Assembly (NCBI RefSeq): GCF_022539505.1
Contig: NC_061512.1
Location: 154,053,962 to 154,117,961, forward strand
DNA length: 64,000 nt
Direction: 5' to 3'
DNA from: Lolium rigidum
Lineage: Eukaryota; Streptophyta; Magnoliopsida; Poales; Poaceae
Shown here: piece by piece, positions 23,723 to 35,806 of the stretch
Position numbering within the stretch: the first letter of the stretch is position 1
Layout: each line of letters starts with the position of its first letter
Position numbers and translations under genes: made by a program
Notes under the pieces: generated by a model
Databases searched by the model: none
Told to the model about the DNA's origin: nothing
Seen by the model: only the letters and a program-made list of their open reading frames with translations

Positions 23723-25323
23723 CGATACGTCTCCGACGTATCGATAATTTCTTATGTTCCATGCCATATTATTGATGATACCTACATGTTTTATGCACAC
23801 TTTATGTCATATTCGTGCATTTTCTGGAACTAACCTATTAACAAGATGCCTAAGAGCCAGTTGTTGTTTTCTGCTGTTTTTGGTTTCAGAAATCCTAGTA
23901 ACGAAATATTCTCGGAATTGGACGAAATCAACGACCAGGGTCCTATTTTGCCACGAAGCTTCCAGAAGACCGAAAGGGATACGAAGTGGGGCGATGAGGC
24001 GCCGCCACCATAGGGCCGCGCGGCCAGAGGGGGGCCCGCGCCACCCTATGGTGTGGGCCCCTCATCAGCCCTCCGACTCTGCCCTTCCGCCTACTTATAG
24101 CCTCCGTCGCGAAACCCCTGATAGGAAGAACCACGATACGGAAAACCTTCCAGAGACGCCGCCGCCGCCAGTCCCATCTCGGGGGATTCTGGAGATCTCC
24201 TCCGGCACCCTGCCGGAGAGGGGATTCATCTCCCGGAGGACTCTACACCGCCATGGTCGCCTCCGGAGTGATGAGTGAGTAGTTCACCCCTGGACTATGG
24301 GTCCATAGCGGTAGCTAGATGGTTGTCTTCTCCTCATTGTGCTTCATTGTTGGATCTTGTGAGCTACCTAACATGATCAAGATCATCTATCTGTAATGCT
24401 ATATGTTGTGTTTGTCGGGATCCGATGGATAGAGAATACCATGTTATGTTAATTATCAAGTTATTACCTATGTGTTGTTTATGATCTTGCATGCTCTCCA
24501 TTATTAGTAGAGGCTCGGCCAAGTTGATGCTAGTAACTCCAAGAGGGAGTATTTATGCTCCATAGTGGGTTCATGCCTACATTGATATCCGGGGAGTGAC
24601 GAAACCCCTAAGGTTGTGTTGTGCTCGTTGCCACTAGGGATAAAACATTGATGCTATGTCCGAGGATGTAGTTATTGATTACATTACGCACCATACTTAA
24701 TGCAATTGTCTGTTGCTTTGCAACTTAATACCGGAAGGGGTTCGGATGATAACTTCGAAGGTGGACTTTTTAGGCATAGATGCAGTTGGATGGCGGTCTA
24801 TGTACGTTGTCGTAATGCCCAATTAAATCTCACTATATTTATCATGACATGTATGTGCATTGTTATGCCCTCTCTATTTGTCAATTGCCCGACTGTAATT
24901 TGTTCACCCAACATGCTTTTATCTTATGGGAGAGACACCTCTAGTGAACTGTGGACCCCGGTCCATTCTTTTATACCTGAAATACAAATCTGCTGCAATA
25001 CTTGTTCTTTGTTGTTTTCTTGCAAACAATCATCTTCCACACAATACGGTTAATCCTTTGTTACAGCAAGCCGGTGAGATTGACAACCTCACTATTTCGT
25101 TGGGGCAAAGTACTTTGGTTGTGTTGTGCGGGTTCCACGTTGGCGCCGGAATCTCCGGTGTTGCGCCGCACTACATCCTGCCGCCATCAACCTTCAACGT
25201 GCTTCTTGGCTCCTCCTGGTTCGATAAACCTTGGTTTCTTTCTGAGGGAAAACTTGCTGCTGTGCGCATCATACCTTCCTCTTGGGGTTCCCAACGAACG
25301 TGTGAATTACACGCCAGCAAGCA
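23723..25323 (+). repeat. 3' LTR of B1
   Basis: It is 1601 bp, the same length as the reassembled 5' LTR. The first base is C instead of T (CGATACGTC), a point change in the terminal TG. The hairpin lies at 23992-24066. It ends ...CAGCAAGCA before CCCCT. Confidence 0.88.
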
Positions 25324-25328
25324 CCCCT

Positions 25329-25831
25329 CCGGGAGGGAATTTCCCCGGCGGATTCCTGCCCGCCGGAGAGCTCTTTTCTCTCTGGTGTTCTCCGCCCCGC
25401 AGAGGCGGCTGTAACCCTTCGTGAGGATCCCTCTGTGGCTTAGGTCTTCGGGACGAAGGGTTTCGCGAAGAAAAGGAGGCGAAAGGGGCTGTGGGGCCCC
25501 CACACCACATGGTGGCGCGACCAGGCCATGGGCCGCGCCGCCCTATGGTGTGGGCCCACCTTGGGTCCAGCTGGCTCCCCCTTCTGGCTTCCTTCGTCAT
25601 CTGGAAAAATAGGATTTTTGGTAAAATTTCCTTCCACAGTTGATCTTCCGAAATATTGCATCCCGACGGTGCTTTTTCCAGCGAGAATCCCGGCTCCGGT
25701 GTGCGATCTCCAAATGATCATGAAACATGCAAAATAGATGAAATAACATAAGTATTGTGTCCCAATATGAAATATATCTATGAATAACAGCAAATTATGA
25801 TATAAAATAGTGATGCAAATTGGACGTATCA
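25329..25831 (-). repeat. 5' LTR of element D, right fragment
   Basis: It matches 1200-1702 of the 3' LTR and ends, on the minus strand, with the LTR start TGATACGTCC at 25831. ATCCT (25832-25836) follows. It includes the GC-rich inverted repeat (25491-25559). Confidence 0.88.
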
Positions 25832-25836
25832 ATCCT

Positions 25837-27171
25837 TCATTTAGAGTATTGCGGTTACTTCCCACAACTTTTCTTCCTTCTTCTGATGAACCTTCATCTT
25901 GTCTTCAAAATATTCAGAATTCGTCACTTCCTCACACGAATAGCATTACCCTCTAGATCTTTAACATCAAGTAAGAACTTGATCGTGCAACATGCATTTG
26001 CATATCAAAGTCAAACCTCATGTATGGATCTAGTCAATCAATGAAAATCCAATAGAAATCCAAGAAGATTCAGCTTTGTGCTTATAATACACACCATCAT
26101 AAGCCTGAATATGATTGTTGAGTAAGACATCTCTAAACATCAGGCTGAGATGTGTAGTATATAACACCACATAAGATAGGTTTATATCGTGATACTTAGC
26201 ACATATATTTGGCATTCTACTATTTGTCTTGACATTTACCTGGATTGCACAATTGCAATGAGATAAACTTGAAACAAAGTGGCATGGGATAGTTGAAGTT
26301 AATCTAATTTTCTCTGGAAGTACTACTTAACTTCCATTTTGTTGAGGACTATCTCACATGATATGTCTAGGTTCTAACATTGCTACTCTAAACACATACT
26401 ATGGAAATATAGCTCCTATATTTCCAAGTGTTTATATTATCATAAGATTATGGTCATGATGTGCTTGGCACACTTCCCATGGTTTTGGAACACAAATCTT
26501 ACTCTATTGTTTCACGTCTAACTTCTTATCAAACTCCTCCTAAGTATTTATGATATTCTAGTCCATCACATAACGATTCTCAGGTGAATCATATATGATT
26601 TCTATCTCTACCATGTAAGTAGGCATATTTTATTGATATATCTCTCTTCCTTACCTCCCATGATTGACTCATCATGGTATATACTACTTTATCGAACTTA
26701 CTATCAAATGTTTCATAAGTTTGGATAATTTACTTACCCACTACTTGTACGATTATACCTGCTAGTAGGATATCTTCTTATATACCTATCTTCATCACTT
26801 GATATCACTCCTAGTATAGGTCTGGATAACTCTATTTAACCATAACATGTGTTGGTACACATCTTCCAATAGGATATCTTCCTTATGGTTGTATCCTCTC
26901 TTTGGACTACCATGTATTGTATACCAACTGGGGTCTACTCATCTATTGTTTGAGGACTTCATGGTGTACTATATGTTTGGGATTAGTTATCTAACTTTAC
27001 TTAGGAAAGATAGGTAGGAAAATTTGACTCAAGTGTGTCAGGATTATTCTCAAGTGAATATCCATCTCAAGTCATAAGAATATTTGGTTTAACTAAGACA
27101 ACTTCCTATAGACACTACCAAAACCTATAGGTCTCCTTTAAAGGGTTTTTAATCCTAGGGTCAAAGCATTT
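25837..27171 (-). mobile_element. Element F leader region
   Basis: This is AT-rich noncoding DNA between the D insertion and F's primer site. Read on the minus strand it is the untranslated leader of F. I see no coding frame or other structure in it. Confidence 0.55.
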
Positions 27172-27183
27172 GCTCTGATACCA
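27172..27183 (-). promoter_or_regulatory. Primer binding site of element F (tRNA-iMet)
   Basis: On the minus strand it reads TGGTATCAGAGC, the common plant retrotransposon primer site complementary to initiator tRNA-Met. It lies two bases from the LTR end (27186). Confidence 0.85.
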
Positions 27184-27185
27184 AC

Positions 27186-30100
27186 TGTGGTGACCCGACA
27201 TACAACTACATGGTGTAGTATGCAAGTCTGATATAACACCAATGAAACACCGTTCCACTAGTATTATATCGCTCAGAGTGGTACAACAGAAACATATGCG
27301 GGTCCAAGGCATGTCTATAGAATTACAACATTGACTCTGTTACATAAGATCATCATAGCCTCCTACTTTACAATGAGGTAAAACTGCAAATAAACTCCAG
27401 AAGAACGACTCGTAATCTAGTCTTATCAGTAACTCTATTTGTAGAGTATTTAACTAGCTATAGTGGCTATGAATAGATTCTAGCTAAATAGGAGCTAGGT
27501 TTAGGAAACTGGTTCCTTTCTACTGCTAAGCTAGGTTTTATCCTTGATGAATGTGGTGATTGACTCTTTTGACGGGTTCCTGTCCCTTGAAGTAGTTGTT
27601 GACTCCTCGATCTTCGAGTTACACTGTATATCCTCCTTCGACGCCTCCATGTCTAAGCAGGGGATTTAAGAGTGGGATGAGTACGAGCGTACTCAACAAG
27701 TTCATTATAGGAAAGAGGTGTTTAATGCACTAGCTACGGCATTAGACCAGAAAGTCTAATACCAATGCAGGTTTTCATAACCATTTCTTCAAGAGGTTGC
27801 TTTTATTCGGAAGAACTATGTCCGTCGGCCTTCACCGGTTTACTAGAACTTCATGGAGTTCCTTTCCGGCAGCGTTCGCAGTTCCATATCCCGGAACAGG
27901 GAGTGACAGGTCACGATTCATTACACTCTGCAGAGGTGTGTTGCTTTATCCATAAGAGATCTTAACATTGGTGCCAACCGAGCCGCGTGCTCGTCCACAC
28001 TTCCTTTGGTGTGAGGCCCGGTATAAGGTCTAGCCAATCATGTTCCTCCGCTACCTCGAACACCCACCCTTTGTTGCAATTCCGACCTTGGGTCCTCGCC
28101 GGTCAGCGTATCCAAAGGATACCATCCGACCTCGACTAATACCAGGCACGATGGCCTGATACCTTCGCCGGTCGTTGCAACCCCTCATAGACCGCAATAC
28201 CGTGGGGACTTAGGACTCCCCAGCCTCACCGCTTGCTCCTTCGGGCGACAAGTGTACTACAGACAATGCCGTGGGGACTTAGGACTCCCCAGCCTCACCG
28301 CTTGCCCCCTTGGATTAAAAGTGTACTATGGTAAAGCGCGTCCGTTGATGAACGAGAGGTGGAAACACTTTTGACTACTCCATCCCACTCCGGATCTTAT
28401 GGTTAACACGGGTATTACGGCACAAGAATCACTGGACGACATTTGTTGTTTAATCCTAGATGGATATAAACCCTTGCAATGGAACCTCCACCATATCAAC
28501 ACAATCCATGGTTCCATTGCCCACCACTTAGTCATATTCATAGTTATGAAAATAGTGGTTTTGCTTTTTATGCAATAGTGATAGACATAATACTTTGCAA
28601 GTAATTTGGTAAAAATACTCAAATGACATGAGCAAGTGATGAACTTGCCTTTCTTGACTGTAAGATTATGCAGGCAAGGTCTTCGATACGCAATAACTCC
28701 AAATTCTGAAATAGCATCATCGTCCGGTAAGGACGATGTTTAAAAGATTGGCAAGGATGCAATAATGCATAAGTATGAGATGCATTCGCTCTAAGCGTGA
28801 CTTAACCCCGATGATTTAGGATTAGTGAGTTGAACTGATTTGTTTAGGGTGTGTTGCACTTTTAGAGTGGTTCACAAACAAGGTTCTTATTAGGGTTGTG
28901 TTGTTTTAGAATCATAAGCAAGTGGTAAAATGCATAGTAACAATCATACACATTAAAGGATAGTAGTTGTATAATAAGTAGAAGACAGTTGTCAATTTTT
29001 AAGTCATATAGTGTACGGTTGATGATTGCTTGTTATATACTTGAAAATAATAACTTTTGAAGAACATGTTCTTTAGTAAAGAACAAGTATGATAATAATA
29101 AGGTTTGTGGAGTTCTATGGTTTACTATGGTTCCAATTGGTTTCTGGAGTAAGGATTAGATGGATCCAAACAATGTTGGATTCATCGATAGCTAAAGATC
29201 ATATGGTTTTAGTGAAGCACATCTAAGCAAATCATTATACATAGGTGCTACCAAGGTTGGTATACCTTGCTAATGATGACTGGCTAGGGTTTATAGGTCC
29301 TGTTAGGTAGGGTTGATGAATACTCTTTATTTACTTCAAAAGAATAACTTTTGAAGAACATACTTCTTAAGGAATAGGAAGTATTACAATTAAGGTTGAG
29401 GTTGTCGAGGGTTTCCTATTGGATCCACTAAGTAAGGAATAGTTAGTTCCTAAATAGGATGTTTCATAAGTATCTAACACTAGTAGGGTTTAGTGGAACG
29501 AGGGTATGTAGTGCAAAATAATAGGTATGGTTACTATTAGGGTTTATCACCATGGTGTGATGCTAAGTAAGGATGATTAGAGGTTGATATCTCTAAGGTT
29601 AGAAACTAGGTTTTACACTTGGTTGATCCTAGTTGATCATCTAGTTGTATTTGGATGAGAACATAGAATAGCAATTAACTAGTGATAGGGTTCTTACATT
29701 TTATGTGGACATGGCAAATATTTAGTTGCTATTATTGTTCTATGCTTTGAAAGAAGGTACCATGATCACATGTTCTAACCTAGGGTTTAGGTTGGAAGCA
29801 ATTTAGGGTTCACATGTAATAATGGAACTAGGGTTCCTAATTGAATCAGGGTTTTGGTTTCACATGAAATGTTAGGGTTGTAATATCATTCCATGTGGAA
29901 TTTAGGGTTTGCTATTTATCATTTAATTCTATGATTAATAACTTCATGTTAAAGTTGAAGTTGTTAATAACTTTGAAATAAAATTAATATTGCATTGGAC
30001 ATTTTATTATTTTTGAACAATTAATAATTAAGATAATTATTAATCAGGGTTTAATTCCTATTAATAAAGATTTAGTAAGTTCCAGATAAAGAAAATTAGT

Positions 30101-33100
30101 TTTAATGTTTTATTTATTTACTTTACTGTTTTTATTTATTTTATACCTTTTTTCCTAATTATTGAATTTTAATTGAATTTAAAATTAAAATTAAAGGCTT
30201 AAATAACAAGTATTAAATAATTGAGTTTTTATTAAAATAAAATTTTCATTTTATATTTTTATTGGATAGAGTTTTCTTTTCTAAGAATTTTAATATCTTA
30301 TTTGTATTTTTCTGAATTAAATTGGATTTTATAAATTCATGTGAAGTTTCAGCAATTTACATAATTTGAAATAAAGGAAAATGGCTAAAACTACTAAATG
30401 CACCCGGCTAGTGCTACCCCCAGGGACTGACTCGTGGGCCAGTGGCCACGTTGGCTGCCTCAGTGGCGGTGATGTGGCCACCATGTGTGTCACCGGCGAC
30501 CAGTGACGGTGGTCGCCGGCGATACAGCGCTTGCGCGGCCAAGCCCTTTACTAAGAGACTCAACGCGTCGAGGCGAACATGCGGGTGCCAACGCCGCCCC
30601 GAATTGGTCGCCGGAGCAAGCTCGACGGCGAGGCCGAGCGGCGGCGCTCGCAGGCTACTGGTGCGGGCATGATTGAGAGCGAAATTGAAGAGGCTAGGGG
30701 GTGCTTGAGCATCAGTGGCTCACCCTGGTTGCGATGGACGCGACGATGGGGTCGATAGAGGTCCGGATCGCCGGAATTAATGGCTCCGGCCGTCGGGGAG
30801 ACGAGCTTGGTGAGGATGCTCTGGGAGGTTCCGGCTCGATTCCCTTTGTACGGTGGACATGTCGAGGGTGGCGATGACAATGGTGACCACGCCGAGGCTC
30901 GGGGAGGTCCCTACCGGCGTCGATAGTCGGAGTCCGGTGTGCTAGGGTTTGATGAATTGGGGAAAAGAGAAGAACACGAGCGATGGAGGCTTCGGCCGTG
31001 TATTTATAGCATCTAGGGAGGTCATCAACGGTCGTGCGGTCCTCAATTATGGCTGGGACGTGGAGCTCCTCGGCGCCGTGGCACCCTCCCGTGCTCCCAG
31101 AGACGAAGACGAAGACGTCGAGCTTCTCTTCAGTCTTATCATGTGAAATGGTAAGTGGGCTGGGTTGGGCTGCTGCTGGGCTGCGTTGCTGGGCCGCGTT
31201 GGTGGACTCCTGCTGGACTCCTTCGGCTGGCAAGGTCCAGGTAAGCCCCATCTCCTATTTCTCTTTTATTTAGTTTCGGTTTTATTTCTGTTTTGAATTC
31301 AAATTTGAATTCCTTTGTATTCTGCAGGTCTGGCTTACTTGAATCATACCAGGAATAATCCAAGGTACTGCAAATACTATAATGGTATATTAGAATGTTA
31401 TTATGGCATTACAACATTGGTTTAGTTATTATTATATGAACTTGAATTTAATTACCCATATGGATATGAATTTGAATATTATCTTTGTAAATATTCAAAT
31501 TGTTTTCCAGTGATAAATTTCTTACTTAGTGGTATATAGAGTTTTATTTGGTTTCATTTTGTAAGAAATAATCTCAAGGTAATACTGATTTATGGATTTC
31601 AAATAAGAAAGTGATTTAGTGGCATGATTTCATGTGCTATTTATCTCTAAGAACTTGACCTCTTATTTGATAATGTTGTCACTTGCACATAATTTTATGT
31701 GAGCCCTTATTTATTAAGGTCTTGTGAGGTTTATCTTAATTCTAATTCAAGTTTAATACCGGTACTATTATTTTGATAACACCTTGAAATACTTAGAGTA
31801 GATACTACTCTCATTATGGTTTGGTTTTATAATTGTAATCACCCAAGTGATTCACAACTAGGTTGGAGATATAATTCTGGGTTGTAGAATTGAGATAACA
31901 CCATATTGTGTTTGCTAGAGTTTAGTCTCTTTTAACCAAAATAAGATGGTTACTTACTTTAATTATTATTGTTCTCATTCAGTGGTTAAGGATATGAGAA
32001 TTGATTCTACCTTATTCCTATGGACTTCTTTTATATCCTTAATATATTATTAAAGTAACTAAAGTAGTTATGGTTCTTTTTATAGTTAACTTTGGTTATA
32101 ATGATGAATGGTTTCTCACCATATAAAGTATAGAGTTGGACTCTAAAGGTTTTCTGGTGGTTCTTAAGTGAAGAATAGGTGTAATGTAAATGGGATAAAA
32201 TTCTACTGATGATCACCAAGTGATTCACTAGTTAAGATTGAGATATAAGCCTGGATTTGATTACTAGTGATTTCCCTATAATTTCATGGGTGAATGCTAT
32301 CTACTTATCCTATTAGGGTTTAACTTATCCTCACATACCACAAGGGCATGATCATGGTTTAAGCATGATCCACTTGTTCTTAATATCTTCTACCTCAAAT
32401 TCTAAGGTTTATGATCATTACTCAATTTATATTGATCAAGGTTTGGCTTCCTAAGTTATCTCTCAAGAATTAGGTTTCTCACTCCCAAGATTAAGTGTTG
32501 TCTTGATCAACTAAACATAGTTTCTTTCTTATCCTATCCTGAATGGATATGGTTACCTCAATAATTTATATCCCAGGAGAATGTCTGAGATAATAACTTA
32601 TAGTTCTACTTAATCAATGATGATATAATCATCTGGTATATGGATAGTTCTCTCCCTCACATTTAAGTGTTGCCTCTACTACTTGAGTGTAACACCATAG
32701 CTTGGGCTCTCTTATAAAGGAATGGTTATTCTAGGTTCTATGGTATGTTCACAAGATCTCATTAGATAGTAAAGGGTTAAGTCTCCACCTATATGCTTAG
32801 TTGAATTAGTTGCTACTTTACTTCATCAATTCATGGATATGATCTTACTCCATATAGTATTGGCTAGCTCACCACTCCCAAATGAAATGGTTTAACTCCT
32901 AATACTTTAGTTCAATGGTTGTCATTTATTCTTAAATAGGTAAAGCTAAGATTGGTATGAGTGGTCTCTCTCTTATTTGGGGAAGGACTTTAATACTAAC
33001 CTAAGTTTGGGCTCCATAGAGAATGATGTGATCATCAATATCTATGTTTAACATAATTGGGTTCTCTCTCTAGGGATGGTCTGGAATAATATTCTAGGGT

Positions 33101-33740
33101 TTCTCTTTAAAGGTGATGGTTTGAATATATGGATGTATATCCAAGGTTCAGTTCAAGGTTTATCATTGATCCTCTAATAAGTAATATAGAACTCTCACTT
33201 CTCTAGGTTTGATGTATAATAACTTGGAATGTAGAAGAATATATATACTTCTTGAGTGGATCTCCTTGTTATAATTCCAATGTTGAAGAAAAATGAATAC
33301 CATGAGGTTCATGGTAGGATCATGGATTAGTTTAAGATATGGAAAAGATAAGTCAAGAATGGTTTCTCCATTTTATTGTTACTTGATTTCCATTTAAATG
33401 GATGATCATATGTTATGGCAAGGAATATCATGTTGTGATCTTTAATAAGATCAAGTAGTTGATCCTTGATTAATAAGTTCTTGTGTTGGTTTTAATTCCA
33501 TTTGATCTAACCCCTTAGATCAAATCATCTCTACCCAAAACAAGATTTTAGTAAAGTCACATTGAGGTTTATAGCACTTGACTTGATGAGCTACTTCAGT
33601 TTCACCAAGGTCAAGTGAAACTTCAGTTACTGTGACTGTTTTACTTCAAAGCGCAAAAATTCCCCAGATTTTCTATGCATGAATGCAATGCACACATATA
33701 TTTCCTCTATTTTTGTAACCCCGTTACCTGGGATATTACA
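27186..33740 (-). repeat. Putative 5' LTR of element F, about 6.55 kb
   Basis: Read on the minus strand it begins TGTAATATCCCAGG (ending at 33740) and ends GGGTCACCACA (27186) next to the tRNA-iMet site, so both ends have TG/CA form. Most of it is AT-rich. A GC-rich island sits at 30430-31260, and a 69-bp direct repeat (about 28200-28340) is present. No complete gene is visible. Frames in the GC-rich island on both strands look compositional. The partner LTR lies outside the window, so the boundaries rest on the terminal motifs alone. It could also be an LTR enlarged by unseen insertions. Confidence 0.6.
28200..28340. repeat. Two-copy 69-bp direct repeat in the F LTR
   Basis: The segment containing CCGTGGGGACTTAGGACTCC occurs from 28200 and again from 28269, followed each time by AAGTGTACTA. 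Confidence 0.75.
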
Positions 33741-34136
33741 CCGTCGCAGCCCGAACCCGAGTTTGACTTCAACTTCAATGACTCCGAGTTTGACGAGTGG
33801 AACGAGGCATTCATAACAGATGCAGAAGTCGAGGCGGCATAGGCGGCGACGTAGTGGGGCGTGGAGGAGTAGTTCAACGGAAACCCGGAGCAGGAGGTGA
33901 TCTTGGCCTCCTTCAACATGCAACGCTTCTGGAGGCTCCATGAGGAAGAGCTGGAGGAGATCAACGACGCCAATTTCGATGCAGCTAACCATGAGGGATC
34001 TCCGGTGTGTGCATCCTCTCCCCAGATTGGGGAGCTGGTGTTAGCGCGCCCAATAAAGCACTTCCAGTGCACCTACCGGAGCCTATTTGAGGCTCCCGGT
34101 GGAGATGTTCTTACTTGCGCCAATTTTCTCACATAA
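33741..34136 (+). pseudogene. Broken coding fragment next to element F
   Basis: In one plus-strand frame the sequence reads as an acidic protein (PEFDFNFNDSEFDEWNEAF..., then NMQRFWRLHEEELEEINDAN..., then LARPIKHFQCTYRSLFEAPG). Three in-frame stops lie between 33840 and 33870, followed by an open stretch to TAA at 34136. The left side is cut by the F LTR at 33740. I do not recognise the family. The acidic, W-rich style is common in proteins carried by DNA transposons, but that is a guess. Confidence 0.4.
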
Positions 34137-34739
34137 GTGAAACACGCCTCTTGCTCGCGTGAAGAAAAATAAACCACATTGTGCACATTCTTTGGTTGGC
34201 TGTATTGACTTGATTTGCATGAGAGCACAAACAAGTTAAGACCGGTGTTCACTGCATGAGCTCTTGTGATGTAAAGTTTGAGTGTTTGGTTGTGCGCTTA
34301 CTATGACTGCCCAACCTTAAAAACTTGCAACAAAGATTTATGGTGAACAATAAGATAACTACTTGTCAGAGGAAATTTGAAACGACGGACGTTGTGCGAT
34401 GAATTTGACGAAATTAGCTAGAAAAACTTCTAAATATATTCACGAAACCAAAGAGTTACAGTTAACAAAAGTCACGGTCAATTTCTCTAATGGAATCACA
34501 TCGTCGATATGCATCTTTTTATAACATACTTCATCACAAATATATGGACTAACATAAAAGTAATGATCACGAGAGGCGGAGAGGTGCAGATATACAAACG
34601 TAAGTAAGTACAAAGTAACACTACACAAATAAAAAACACATCACCAGTTGTTTGTCTCTACGACCCATTAAATTAAAATTTACAGTACAAGAGTTTGTAG
34701 GATGATGAAGTTAGTGGTCAAGGTATTTTGAAAAGATCA
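34137..34739. other. Intergenic DNA, first copy of a diverged duplication
   Basis: No gene is seen. The segment at about 34490-34620 (GAATCACATCGTCGATATGC...) recurs with changes at about 34835-34945 (GAATCACATCGTTGATATGC...), indicating an old tandem duplication roughly 345 bp apart. Confidence 0.5.
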
Positions 34740-34912
34740 ACCGTGTGCGGATTTTGTTGTTGTTGAAATTGGTCTAAAAGCGTCCAAAAATAAACATGGT
34801 AATTAAGAAAACTTGGAATCGATTGCCGAAATGAATCACATCGTTGATATGCATCTTTTTTTGGTAGACCTTGTCACGAATCTATGGACTGATAAAAAAA
34901 ATAATGATCATT

Positions 34913-35056
34913 AGAGAGAGAGAGAGGTAGGTATACAAAGAGAGAGAGAGAGGTAGGTATACAAAGACAAGCCCAGGTACAAGCTCTCTATAACACCATG
35001 GAGATAAAGAACTCTCTACACTTGCTTATCTTTTTATACCTGGGCTTGTCTTTGTA
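34913..35056. repeat. GA-rich microsatellite followed by a 20-bp perfect inverted repeat
   Basis: Two GAGAGA-rich tracts with GGTAGGTATACAAAG units (34913-34966) lead into an inverted repeat. The arm 34960-34979 is perfectly complementary to 35037-35056 (TACCTGGGCTTGTCTTTGTA) across a 57-base spacer. It could fold into a hairpin. No MITE target duplication was found. Confidence 0.6.
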
Positions 35057-35806
35057 GAATGGCCAGGATGAGTCTCTCTTCCTTATTGGTACTTTAAACC
35101 ACTTAGAGCCGAACCAAGAAAATGATTCTCCTTTTGTACGTCTAACACGTAAAAATTGATCCATTGCGACGTATTGAACCGGTTCTACAGACTTTTGCAG
35201 TCACTTTTTTCTCATTATATAGATGGTCTCGAGTGTCTAGTTAAATCGAACATGGGTGTCAACGGAACATGTGGTGGTGGCATTGCTCTTGTTGTTCCAA
35301 GACATTTCTGGCATATCAACGGGTCATCCGAAGTTCATAGATGTTGTCCTTTCTGTTAGTTGTACGAATGATTCCAACACGTTTGTTCACGTCTTGCCTA
35401 GTCATAATTTCAACTAAATGTGTCATTTTAAACGCACGTACTTAAGCTTTAGAGGATTGGTTTCTTCTAGGGGAGTTCGACCTCCATGTACGCTCGGAAA
35501 TTAGTCTTGTTTTCTCTCGGTCATGTTGCTTTCCTGCTGCTATGCTAGTATGCTATGTCCGGGTGGTCAGGTAGCTTTCCCTCCGCCAGTTGCGATGCAG
35601 GCTGAAGTTACGTGATGTTGTTAGTCACATGCAATGTGACTATTCCCTCCTATCTGCGAACACAATCTAATGTAATACATGATGCCCATGAAGAAATAAA
35701 TTGAAGTCAACAATGCAACAACTAAAATTGAACTTGTACAATAAAATTCATAACATTAGCGTGTATAACATGAATGTAATATTAGCAACAAATACCTAAG
35801 GGCATC
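35057..35806. other. Intergenic DNA without recognised content
   Basis: There is a mixture of unique-looking sequence and short AT-rich tracts. The frame at 35156-35359 has no motif and is not called. Confidence 0.4.

Larger units (their letters stand above)
12361..25323 (+). mobile_element. Element B1: non-autonomous LTR element (with B2 nested inside)
   Basis: B1 is in plus orientation and starts TGATACGTCTCC. It is flanked by CCCCT on both sides (12356-12360, 25324-25328). The 5' LTR is 12361-12438 plus 18728-20250 (78 + 1523 bp, broken by B2). The 3' LTR is 23723-25323. Both total 1601 bp. The tRNA-Asp primer site is 20258-20275 and a polypurine motif is at 23707-23722. The internal region (20251-23722) has one 217-aa ORF and no protease, RT or integrase, so B1 depends on enzymes supplied in trans. 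Confidence 0.9.
191..25831 (-). mobile_element. Element D: Athila-type Ty3/gypsy retrotransposon carrying nested insertions
   Basis: D is a full-length element in minus orientation. Its 3' LTR is 191-1702 and its 5' LTR is 11348-12360 plus 25329-25831, split by element B1. Both LTRs start TGATACGTCC (read on the minus strand), end in CA and are about 1.51 kb. The element is bracketed by the 5-bp duplication ATCCT (186-190 and 25832-25836). Internal order on the minus strand is primer site, gag, protease, RT/RNase H, integrase, a small extra ORF and a polypurine tract, which is the Ty3/gypsy order. The protease and RNase H wording resembles the Athila lineage. Frameshifts, an RT deletion, insertion C and an assembly gap make it non-functional as assembled. 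Confidence 0.88.

Noticed and set aside
30442..31363. Overlapping ORFs in the GC-rich island of the F LTR as a host gene
   Set aside because: Frames are open on both strands, none has a family motif, and the block is inside a probable LTR.
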